From RGIG2134 sp964461115 (GTDB taxonomy: Bacteria; Cyanobacteriota; Vampirovibrionia; Gastranaerophilales; Gastranaerophilaceae): 20,231 bases of DNA. A program made the position numbers and the translations under genes. Positions 1-6,494 of this stretch are shown one piece after another (position 1 is the stretch's first letter; each line of letters opens with the position of its first letter). The notes beneath the pieces were generated by a model that was not told the origin of the DNA, made no database searches, and saw nothing but the letters and a program-made list of their open reading frames with translations. The stretch spans positions 1 through 20,231 of the forward strand of contig CAYWSX010000019.1 of NCBI GenBank assembly GCA_964461115.1. The letters are read 5' to 3'.

Positions 1-1231
1 AAAGCATTTGATACGCCATTTGTTCATGCTTTGTGTTGCGTTTAACCCAGTACAGAAGGTCTTCTTTCGGTTTTTTGATTGTAACGTACGGTGTTTTTTC
101 CGTATTTTTGGAATAAGGTACGCGCGTACCGTCGTATTCAAACTCCAGAGAGGCTTTGAGTGAGCCGTCGTAGTCAAGTCCCATTGTCACAATGTTTAGC
201 GGTGGTCGCTGCTCAAGCGTAAGCTTGTCAATCATTTCAGACACTTCTGTCGGCATTAACGCTCTGAGTTTCGGAAGCTCTTCGTATAAGAATTTCGCGC
301 CGTCAGCGTCTTTTATGTCTGTAAATGGAGACTTGGTAAGGTTTTGCGGTATTGATGCGATTTCTACGTTTGTCGGGAATATAAGGTTTTTGTATCTTCC
401 CCACTTGAGTTGTCTTGAAAAATATCTGACCTCGTCAAACGGCAGAATGTCCTTGCCGTCGCTGCGTTTCCAGTGAAGTGAAAGCATAACGTTTCCAACC
501 ATTGAAAAGTTTACGGAAAGCACGAGCTCCCACGGTTCGCTGACAAATTTCAGTCTGCTTTTGGTTTTTCCGTCGATTACTTCGTCGGCTTTGCCTAAAA
601 CGAAGAAAAAGTCATCGAATTTTGCAATCGGAACATCATACCAGCCTGCTTTTTTGTCCAAACGGGATTTTTTGAGCAAGAGTTGAAAAATAGCGATTTC
701 AACCTTTTGCGAGTTGTTCAAAGTTATCTCAGGGTGAATTTTTTGCTCTTCAATAATTTTTCTTAAAACGGCCTCGATGTCACGGATTACTTTACCTGTG
801 TTTCTGTCCATAACCAATAGCGAGAAGAAGTTTTGGCGTCTTTTCGGGTTGAAATGAAAAATATAATCGCCGTCGGGCTCTTCTGTCAAAGCTGTGGCTA
901 CATCCGATAAGTCGGGCTCAATTCTGTGTGTTTTTTGGAGGTATTTGTCATAAATTCCTTCGTTTATAACCTTCAAAGCCACGGCAACAGAGTGTTTGCA
1001 CCATTCTTCTTTAAGCGGGCAGGTGCAAGATGCTTTTACGTCTGATTTTGTAAAGCTTAAACTCACGTTGTAGGCGTCTTTGTAGTTACCTTTGACTTTC
1101 GCTTCGACGCCTGCGAGTTTTTCTTCCAACGACAAAACTATCCCTGCTTTGCTTGCGTCGTATCCGCGTCTCAAGCTTCCGGGCGTTGCTTTCTCTTTCA
1201 AATATTTGTAGTTAAAACGACATACACTCAT
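1..1231 (-). CDS. SWIM zinc-finger protein, probably N-terminal part of a SNF2-family helicase (partial)
   Basis: This minus-strand reading frame is open for 410 codons and runs off the left edge, so the C-terminus is missing. The ATG at 1231 is preceded in frame by a stop at 1283-1285 with no better start between. Residues 69-80 fit the SWIM zinc motif CxCx(n)CxH: C69, C71, C78 and H80 (CTCPLKEEWCKH). SWIM domains bind zinc and mediate DNA or protein contacts. In bacteria a SWIM module at the N-terminus followed by a long beta-rich region is typical of SNF2-type helicases, whose DEAD-like ATPase motifs would lie beyond the edge; none is visible here. The SNF2 assignment is therefore inference. 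The start has no strong Shine-Dalgarno sequence. A predicted promoter lies about 110 bases upstream. Alternative: a stand-alone SWIM protein. Confidence 0.7.
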   Translation of the reverse strand, partial: MSVCRFNYKYLKEKATPGSLRRGYDASKAGIVLSLEEKLAGVEAKVKGNYKDAYNVSLSFTKSDVKASCTCPLKEEWCKHSVAVALKVINEGIYDKYLQKTHRIEPDLSDVATALTEEPDGDYIFHFNPKRRQNFFSLLVMDRNTGKVIRDIEAVLRKIIEEQKIHPEITLNNSQKVEIAIFQLLLKKSRLDKKAGWYDVPIAKFDDFFFVLGKADEVIDGKTKSRLKFVSEPWELVLSVNFSMVGNVMLSLHWKRSDGKDILPFDEVRYFSRQLKWGRYKNLIFPTNVEIASIPQNLTKSPFTDIKDADGAKFLYEELPKLRALMPTEVSEMIDKLTLEQRPPLNIVTMGLDYDGSLKASLEFEYDGTRVPYSKNTEKTPYVTIKKPKEDLLYWVKRNTKHEQMAYQML

Positions 1232-1343
1232 ATAATTGCGGCTAAACCGTTGAACCTCACAGTTTTGTGATAACGCAGTAATTTAAAGAGTTCAAAGCAA
1301 ACCATAAAAGCATGCAATCTATAATTAACTGCTGAATACTATT

Positions 1344-1371
1344 ATTATACAGAAAAAAATATCCTTGGCAA
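1344..1371 (-). promoter_or_regulatory. predicted promoter of the SWIM-protein gene
   Basis: Read on the minus strand there is TTGCCA (1371-1366), a 16-base spacer and a perfect TATAAT (1349-1344). Transcription would start near 1337, giving an untranslated leader of roughly 105 bases before the ATG at 1231. Seen by eye only. Confidence 0.5.
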
Positions 1372-1401
1372 CTATTTTTTAGTTTTTGCAATAAGTGTCT
1401 C

Positions 1402-1491
1402 GTTATTCTGAACCCTTTAGGGTGAAGAATCTGAAATCAAACAAAATGGAAAACAAAAGATTCTTCAATCGCTGCGCTCACTCAGAATGAC
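1402..1491. repeat. 90-base inverted-repeat element, copy A1
   Basis: The unit begins with GTTATTCTGA and ends with TCAGAATGAC (terminal inverted repeats with one mismatch). Inside are AAGAATCT and AGATTCTT, which also pair. Near the left end a small stem CCC-TTTA-GGG is nested. Matching units of 89-91 bases lie at 7537-7627, 12405-12493 and 15498-15587. It looks like a non-coding, MITE- or REP-like element. Confidence 0.85.
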
Positions 1492-1510
1492 GTGGAGATC
1501 ACCCTTTTTC

Positions 1511-1598
1511 GTCATTCTGAGGGCAAGGCGACAGCTCTTCTTCTTAGTGAGGTTTGCCGAACTTTAGAAGGGAGGGCACCCCTTGTGGGTGAGAATCT
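1511..1598. repeat. second-family repeat element, copy A2
   Basis: It starts with GTCATTCTGA, passes through CAGCTCTTCTTCTTAGTGAG and TTTAGAAGGGAGGG, and ends AGAATCT. It is the same element as 7640-7728 in the same orientation. It is also found reverse-complemented, with a different central loop, at 12511-12588 and 15392-15485. Confidence 0.8.
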
Positions 1599-1613
1599 GT
1601 ACCGCGCGAAAAC

Positions 1614-1627
1614 AGGCTCGAAAGCCT
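1614..1627 (-). terminator. weak candidate terminator hairpin after yihY
   Basis: On the minus strand AGGCT-TTCG-AGCCT forms a 5-bp stem with a UUCG loop, followed by GTTTTC. It lies about 90 bases past the yihY stop. The stem is short and the T-tract imperfect, so this is only a candidate. Confidence 0.3.
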
Positions 1628-1650
1628 ATCAATAAACCGTGAATAAAATC

Positions 1651-1682
1651 TGTCATTGCGAGCATAGCGAAGCAATCCAGGT
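1651..1682. repeat. GTCATTGCGAG-type interspersed repeat
   Basis: TGTCATTGCGAGCATAGCGA followed by AGCAATCC carries paired ATTGC/GCAAT ends. This motif type is widespread in bacterial intergenic DNA and differs from the GTCATTCTGA family beside it. Only one copy occurs in the window. Confidence 0.5.
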
Positions 1683-1715
1683 CAAAAACCATAAAACAAA
1701 AAGCTGCCAGAATAC

Positions 1716-2594
1716 CTAATTTTCCGTATCCTTGTTGTTTGATGCGCGTTTTACAATAAGCTGTTTGTAAATCTGCGAATTCATCTCCCCGCCGATTAAA
1801 AGCACGATAGACGTGTAATACAGCCATACCATCAAGATAGCAACAGCCCCGATTGTGCCGTAAACCTTGTTGTACGTGTTCAAGTTGTCCAAATAGACAG
1901 AAAACAGCCAAGACCCCAGCAGCCAGAAGACGCTGAAGAAAAACGTACCAAAAAACACGCTGTTTCTGCGGTAGCGGTTGTGCTTATTGATACACGGCAG
2001 AAAATAGTAATTAATAAAAGTCATTGCGTACAATGCGATGAATGATACAGGCCAGCGCATGACTAAAAACCAGTGTACTACGTGCTGGGGAACTGCTACG
2101 AAATTTACGATAAATTCCAGTATGACTTTGCCAAAAACGATGAGGTTTGTGCTGATAAAAAGCAAAAACGCGTTGATAAAAAGCATTACGACAGACAAAA
2201 TTCGTGTATGAATGAAGCTGCGACACTCGTTCAGCCCATATGCGCGGTTCAGACCTTTCATTATTACTGCAAAAATATTCGAGGACAGTCCGAGGACGAT
2301 TGCAAAACCAATGATAGCCATAAGTCCGCCGTGGTCAAAAATCATAACTTCGGAAAGAACTTTTTTAAGCAAATCTATCGCATCACTCGGCGCAACCGTG
2401 CTTAAAAAGTTCAAAACAGGCATAAGCAGAGTCTTTTTCCCCAGCCATGCGTAAACAGACATTAGCAAAAGCATTAGCGGAAAAATTCCGATTACGAACA
2501 TATAAGCCATTTCTGCCGCCATGCCCGGAAAATCGTCTTCGATAATTCTGTTTATCAAATTTAATATGTATTTTTTTATTGTTTGTTTATACAT
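1716..2594 (-). CDS. yihY: YihY/BrkB-family inner-membrane protein
   Basis: The 292-residue product has about six hydrophobic membrane segments, with little soluble sequence between them. Recognisable family features are the early EMAYMFVIGIFPLMLLLM stretch (about residues 27-45) and the late YGTIGAVAILMVWLYYTSIV helix ending in GGEMN near residues 245-275. The YihY/BrkB family is common, and its molecular function is not settled; older claims of RNase activity or a virulence role do not hold for the family generally. The ATG at 2594 lies inside the end of nrnA (19-base overlap), so translation is probably coupled to it. Downstream is the repeat-filled gap 1232-1715. Confidence 0.88.
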   Translation of the reverse strand: MYKQTIKKYILNLINRIIEDDFPGMAAEMAYMFVIGIFPLMLLLMSVYAWLGKKTLLMPVLNFLSTVAPSDAIDLLKKVLSEVMIFDHGGLMAIIGFAIVLGLSSNIFAVIMKGLNRAYGLNECRSFIHTRILSVVMLFINAFLLFISTNLIVFGKVILEFIVNFVAVPQHVVHWFLVMRWPVSFIALYAMTFINYYFLPCINKHNRYRRNSVFFGTFFFSVFWLLGSWLFSVYLDNLNTYNKVYGTIGAVAILMVWLYYTSIVLLIGGEMNSQIYKQLIVKRASNNKDTEN

Positions 2595-3577
2595 TTCAGT
2601 TCTTTTTTAATGAGTTCTAAAAGTTTTTGAACAGCGATTTGAGGCGGCTTCTGAATTGTGCAGCCTGCCGCAAAGTGGTGTCCTCCGCCGTTAAAATTTT
2701 CCGCAATTTTCGCAACATCGATTTTTTTGCTTCGAAGACTTACTTTTGTGGTCTGATTTTCGGACTCTTTCAAAAGCATTGCGACTTCCGTCGAATTTAT
2801 CTGCCTCAAAGCCTCTGAAATCCCTTCCGTGTAATCACCTTTGGCGTTAAAGTTTTTCATGTCTTCTTTTGTGATGATAGTGTATGCGATTTTGTCGTTT
2901 TCTTTAAAAACCGCAGTCTGTATTGCATATGCATTCAAAAGCGCCATGGCTTTCGGTTTGGATTCATAGCACTTCCTGTACAAATCCGTCGGATTTACTC
3001 CGTACTCCATAAGTTCCGCCGCATAGTTGAATACCTTCGAGCTTGTATTTTCAAATCTGAATCCGCCCGTGTCGGTCAAAATAGCTGTGTATAAGTAGTT
3101 TGCTGTTTCATTGTCTATTTCAAGTCCCAAATTTTTCACAATACCGTAAATAACTTCCCCTGTCGAAGAAGCCTTCGAGTCAATGATGTTGATGTCTGCA
3201 TAACCGTTGTTTGTTACGTGGTGGTCGATGTTGACTTTGCATTTTGCGTTGAAGAAAATCTCCTGCATGTCTACCATTCGGTCTTTTGCTGCCACGTCGA
3301 CAGCTATGGCGAGGTCATATTTGAAACTTTTATCTGTATCGGAATTTAGTGTGCAATTAGCGATATCACTCATAAAAGAGTACGTTTCGGGGATTTTTCC
3401 GATAACAACGTTTGTGGTCTGTTTGCCGAAATTCTTTTTGATTATTCGGCTGAGTCCCAGCATAGAGCCAAGCGTGTCCCCGTCAGGGTTTACGTGCGAA
3501 AATATGATAATATTTTCCGCCTGTTTAATTTGTTCTGTAAATTTTTTGCTATTGTCTATTTTGCCCGCTATGTTCAT
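2576..3577 (-). CDS. nrnA: bifunctional oligoribonuclease / pAp phosphatase NrnA (DHH family)
   Basis: The 333-residue protein carries the full DHH phosphoesterase set: HVNPDGD at residues 28-34 (metal ligands H28, D32, D34), D94 in AIAVDVA, the signature DHH at 118-120, ILTDTGGF with D169, and the DHHA1 substrate-binding GGGH at 297-300. NrnA enzymes degrade 2-5 nt nanoRNAs to mononucleotides and dephosphorylate pAp to AMP, in the cytoplasm, with Mn2+. Length is normal. The start is preceded by CAGG about 10 bases upstream. Its own promoter overlaps a perfect palindrome (3611-3641). It overlaps yihY by 19 bases and is transcribed divergently from the antiporter gene. A c-di-nucleotide or other DHH substrate cannot be excluded. 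Confidence 0.92.
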   Translation of the reverse strand: MNIAGKIDNSKKFTEQIKQAENIIIFSHVNPDGDTLGSMLGLSRIIKKNFGKQTTNVVIGKIPETYSFMSDIANCTLNSDTDKSFKYDLAIAVDVAAKDRMVDMQEIFFNAKCKVNIDHHVTNNGYADINIIDSKASSTGEVIYGIVKNLGLEIDNETANYLYTAILTDTGGFRFENTSSKVFNYAAELMEYGVNPTDLYRKCYESKPKAMALLNAYAIQTAVFKENDKIAYTIITKEDMKNFNAKGDYTEGISEALRQINSTEVAMLLKESENQTTKVSLRSKKIDVAKIAENFNGGGHHFAAGCTIQKPPQIAVQKLLELIKKELKCINKQ

Positions 3578-3610
3578 TTTGTGTTACCTGCCCGTTTTTA
3601 TGCTTAAATA

Positions 3611-3639
3611 ATTATAATTGTTTAAGACACTGTAAACAA
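3611..3639 (-). promoter_or_regulatory. predicted nrnA promoter
   Basis: On the minus strand there is TTGTTT (3639-3634), a 17-base spacer and a perfect TATAAT (3616-3611), about 35 bases upstream of the nrnA ATG. The spacer and the -35 box lie inside a palindrome listed separately. Confidence 0.55.
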
Positions 3640-3641
3640 TT
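3616..3641. promoter_or_regulatory. palindromic candidate operator over the nrnA promoter
   Basis: Arms AATTGTTTA (3616-3624) and TAAACAATT (3633-3641) are perfect inverted repeats of 9 bases separated by 8. The palindrome starts at the first base of the -10 box and covers the -35 box, where a bound dimeric repressor would block polymerase. A similar site lies over the comEC promoter at 18468-18494. The regulator is unknown. Confidence 0.5.
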
Positions 3642-3683
3642 TTACCACAAAAGTAATGCAAAAATCTTAGCAAAGGGGCGTAT

Positions 3684-4745
3684 ATGGAATATTTACTGCA
3701 TTTTACGGCAATAGCGGTGTTGTTGGGGCTTATAATTTATGTGTGCGTCCTGTTTACAAACGCGGTTGAAAATTTCGGCAGTGAATACGGCCTGCAAGAC
3801 GGTGCGGTCGGCGGAATTTTAGCAGCAATCGGCACCGCACTTCCTGAAACGATTGTCCCTCTTGTTGCAATTGCCGGTACGCTCCTCACAGGCGGAAATG
3901 CCGTTGAAGGTGAAGATATTGCGCTCGGTGCAGTCCTTGGCGCGCCGTTTTTGCTTGCAACAGGGGCGTTTTTTGTGACAGGCGCTGCTGTTTTGATTTT
4001 TTCAAAGACAAGAAAGCAAAATGGCATGAATTTTGGTGAAATGTGTTCGAATCCCATGATTTTGATTCGCGACCTTAAATTTTTCGCATGCTCCTACACA
4101 ATCGCTGTCTTGACGGCTTTTATACCGTATAAGCCTCTAAAATATCTTATCGCACTCGGGCTTCTCGCTTATTATTTTATATACGCGAAAAGAACGCTTA
4201 AAAAAGACTTTGGTGTTTGCGTGGCAGAGGGAGAATGTTCTGAGCCTGAGGCGCTTTCGCTTTCAAAGTTGCTTAATATTCCTGCAAAATATACGAAACC
4301 CGCAATTTGGATTCAAATCCTTCTTTCGCTTGCCGGGCTTGTTGTTTTGGCGCATTTGTTTGTAAATGAGATTAAATATTTTGCCGGTGTCTTGAATATT
4401 CATCCGCTCGTGATGAGCCTTTTGCTGGCTCCGATTGCAACAGAGCTTCCCGAGTGCTTTAACAGCGCGATTTGGATTAAGGCGGGCAAGGATTCACTTT
4501 CGATTTCGAATATTTCCGGTGCGCTTGTGTTTCAGAGCTGCATACCCGCAGCAATCGGCATAGCCCTTACGCCGTGGAAGTTTACAGAGCCTGCTGTTGT
4601 CAGCGTTGTGCTTGTTTACTTGTCGCTTGTGATTCTTTACGTTCGTGCGATGAGAAACGGCGGACGTGTTAATATGCAAATACTCCTGCTGTGCGGCTTT
4701 TTCTACCTGATTTATATTGCTTATGTTTTAAAAATGTTAATATAA
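3684..4745 (+). CDS. sodium:calcium antiporter (CaCA superfamily)
   Basis: The 353-residue membrane protein has about ten hydrophobic segments in two inverted halves. Each half carries an alpha-repeat: GTALPET at residues 50-56 and ATELPE at 252-257, whose glutamates (E55, E256) are the expected cation-binding residues. NISGALVFQS at 276-285 follows the second repeat, as in family members. Such proteins exchange Na+ or H+ for Ca2+ across the inner membrane. A central hydrophilic loop (about residues 168-205) separates the halves. The ATG at 3684 has AAAGGGG five bases upstream. It stands alone: nrnA diverges from it, and ssb has its own promoter downstream. Exact ion specificity cannot be read from sequence. 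Confidence 0.87.
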   Translation: MEYLLHFTAIAVLLGLIIYVCVLFTNAVENFGSEYGLQDGAVGGILAAIGTALPETIVPLVAIAGTLLTGGNAVEGEDIALGAVLGAPFLLATGAFFVTGAAVLIFSKTRKQNGMNFGEMCSNPMILIRDLKFFACSYTIAVLTAFIPYKPLKYLIALGLLAYYFIYAKRTLKKDFGVCVAEGECSEPEALSLSKLLNIPAKYTKPAIWIQILLSLAGLVVLAHLFVNEIKYFAGVLNIHPLVMSLLLAPIATELPECFNSAIWIKAGKDSLSISNISGALVFQSCIPAAIGIALTPWKFTEPAVVSVVLVYLSLVILYVRAMRNGGRVNMQILLLCGFFYLIYIAYVLKMLI

Positions 4746-4768
4746 AATACAAGTTTTTGACAAATTTT

Positions 4769-4797
4769 TTGCTTTTAATTTGAGCTTTTTGTATAAT
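4769..4797 (+). promoter_or_regulatory. predicted promoter of the ssb operon
   Basis: TTGCTT (4769-4774), a 17-base spacer and a perfect TATAAT (4792-4797). Transcription would start near 4804, only about five bases before the ATG at 4809 but about 44 before the ATG at 4848. This supports the later start for ssb. Confidence 0.6.
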
Positions 4798-4847
4798 TAA
4801 CAAATAAAATGAATAGACATTTTAATAATTTGGAGGAGATTTTACCC

Positions 4848-5168
4848 ATGAATAGTGTGGTTTTAGTAGGAAGAGCAGGACAGGATCCTGAAATGAAATA
4901 TTTTGACTCAGGCAAAGTTAAAACAACTTTTTCTGTGGCTGTAAATCGCTGGGACGTTGCTAAAAAAGAGGAAGTGACTGACTGGCACAGTGTTGAGCTT
5001 TGGGATAAAGCAGCAGAAGTTGCAGGCGAATATGTGAAAAAAGGCAAACTGGTTGCAATCGACGGCAGACTTGCGGCAAGCAAATGGACTGACGCAGCAG
5101 GGCTCACAAAAGAAAGATTTTTCGTAAGAGCAAACAATTTAAGACTTTTAGGCGGCAGAAACGACTAG
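4848..5168 (+). CDS. ssb: single-stranded DNA-binding protein, short form
   Basis: From the ATG at 4848 the protein is 106 residues, starting MNSVVLVGRAGQDPEMKYF, the usual first strand of the SSB OB-fold. AVNRWD (31-36), DWHSVELW (45-52), KGKLVAIDGRL (65-75) and the closing LRLLGG (98-103) complete the fold. SSB coats single-stranded DNA in replication and repair. I chose 4848 over the in-frame ATG at 4809 because GGAGGAG (4832-4838) sits nine bases before it and the predicted transcription start is almost at 4809. The protein ends at GGRND without the acidic tip (like DDDIPF) that recruits partner proteins in E. coli SSB. It is the first gene of a cluster with a sugar-acid kinase 19 bases downstream, an unusual partner. 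Confidence 0.92.
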   Translation: MNSVVLVGRAGQDPEMKYFDSGKVKTTFSVAVNRWDVAKKEEVTDWHSVELWDKAAEVAGEYVKKGKLVAIDGRLAASKWTDAAGLTKERFFVRANNLRLLGGRND

Positions 5169-5187
5169 TTTCTGAGCGGGAGAATTT

Positions 5188-6492
5188 ATGTTCGTTTCGA
5201 ATAACATCGGAATTATCGCAGATGACCTGACAGGCGCAAATGATACGGCTTTACAGTTCCACAAGCATGGCTGCAACACGCAGATGATTTTGGATTTGAA
5301 CGCTGAAATTGCCAATCGCGATTTAATCCAATGCTGGGCTATTTCAACCGAAAGTAGAAATATTCCGTCGCTTGAAGCTTTTGAGGCTGTAGAAGAAGCT
5401 GCGGAGTATATGAAGGACTCTTTAAATATAGAGTATTTCTACAAAAAAATCGACTCCACCCTCCGCGGAAATATTGCCAGAGAAACGATTGCGATGTTGA
5501 ATGTTCTGGAGTATGACGCGGCAATTATTCTGCCTGCATTCCCTAATGAGGGGCGAATTACGGTGGGCGGATACCAGCTTTTGAAGGGGATTCCGATTGA
5601 AAGAACCGAGCTTGCGCGCGACCCGTACAATCCGATTTACGAATCACATATTCCGACGATTTTGAAAAAACAGTTGACCGAAGAAGAGCAGGACAGTGTC
5701 GGGCTTATCGAACTTAAGACTGTAATCAAAGGCGCAGGGCCGATTTTGATGAGATTGAACGAGCTTATCCGAGAAGGAAAAAGCTTGATTGTTGTGGACG
5801 CTGTTTCTACGACTGATATCGAGCAGGCTGTTCTTGCGACGGTAAAATGTCCGCACGATATCTTGCCTTGCGGTGCTGCGGCGCTCGCACAGGCATGCTC
5901 GAATGTTTGGCTGCCCGATGCGCGCTATGAAGGTGTCAAAAAGACGATTCCGGAACTGCCGAAACTCGTTATTTCGGGCTCTGCGACAGATCTTACCGCC
6001 TCTCAAATCAAGCGTCTTGAAGAGGACGATGATTTCTTGAACACCTACTTCGTGCCTTTAAAAATCGAAGATATTATGCAGGGCGTGACAGATGAAATGG
6101 TCGAGAAAATCGTCAAAAACCTTGGTAAGGCAAATATTGTAACCGTTCACTCTTCCGATATTGCGATTAATCCCGATTCGGACGGCGGTGCACTTTTGCT
6201 GCAAGGTATTACAAAAGAGCGCTTTATTTCTATGATTACAACCTATTTGGCCGCACTTACAAAGCGTGTTATTGAGCGGGCGAATGTGATTTTGATTACT
6301 TTGGGCGGCGAAACCTCCTGCAAATGCTGCTGCGCAATTGACAGCAAAGTTTTGCAGATTGTAGACGCTGTTGTGCCTGCAATGCCTCTGTGCATGGACT
6401 ATAACGCACAATGGATAGTCACAAAATCGGGCAACCTCGGCAACAGCATGACGCTTGTCGATATTTTAAAATATTTTGACTCTCACAAATAA
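5188..6492 (+). CDS. DUF1537 four-carbon acid-sugar kinase (D-threonate/D-erythronate kinase type)
   Basis: The 434-residue protein opens with GIIADDLTGANDTALQF (8-24), the hallmark of the N-terminal substrate-binding domain. It continues with YKKIDSTLRGN (85-95) and FPNEGRITVGGYQLLKG (118-134). The C-terminal nucleotide-binding domain shows ITLGGETS (370-377) and TKSGNLG (412-418). DUF1537 enzymes phosphorylate C4 acid sugars such as D-threonate and D-erythronate using ATP. The next gene, two bases on, is a PdxA-family dehydrogenase, the known partner that oxidises and decarboxylates the 4-phosphate to dihydroxyacetone phosphate. SD GGGAG lies seven bases before the ATG. Oddity: C378-K-C-C-C382 directly after GGETS, where small residues are more usual. 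The exact substrate is undetermined. Confidence 0.88.
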   Translation: MFVSNNIGIIADDLTGANDTALQFHKHGCNTQMILDLNAEIANRDLIQCWAISTESRNIPSLEAFEAVEEAAEYMKDSLNIEYFYKKIDSTLRGNIARETIAMLNVLEYDAAIILPAFPNEGRITVGGYQLLKGIPIERTELARDPYNPIYESHIPTILKKQLTEEEQDSVGLIELKTVIKGAGPILMRLNELIREGKSLIVVDAVSTTDIEQAVLATVKCPHDILPCGAAALAQACSNVWLPDARYEGVKKTIPELPKLVISGSATDLTASQIKRLEEDDDFLNTYFVPLKIEDIMQGVTDEMVEKIVKNLGKANIVTVHSSDIAINPDSDGGALLLQGITKERFISMITTYLAALTKRVIERANVILITLGGETSCKCCCAIDSKVLQIVDAVVPAMPLCMDYNAQWIVTKSGNLGNSMTLVDILKYFDSHK

Positions 6493-6494
6493 TT

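Noticed and set aside
192..476. Plus-strand open frame opposite the SWIM-protein gene
   Set aside because: It is antisense to a long frame with a recognisable zinc motif and has no family features of its own.
3616..3641. A Rex (redox repressor) site at the nrnA and comEC palindromes
   Set aside because: Half-sites include TTGT/ACAA, but they are 13-14 bases apart against 10 in the Rex consensus, so the regulator is left unassigned.
4757..4797. A perfect TTGACA paired with the TATAAT before ssb
   Set aside because: The spacer would be 29 bases; TTGCTT at 4769 gives the correct 17-base spacing.
4809..4847. An upstream in-frame ATG that would lengthen SSB by 13 residues
   Set aside because: It lies about five bases after the predicted transcription start, has no Shine-Dalgarno, and the added codons contain the GGAGGAG that serves the ATG at 4848.
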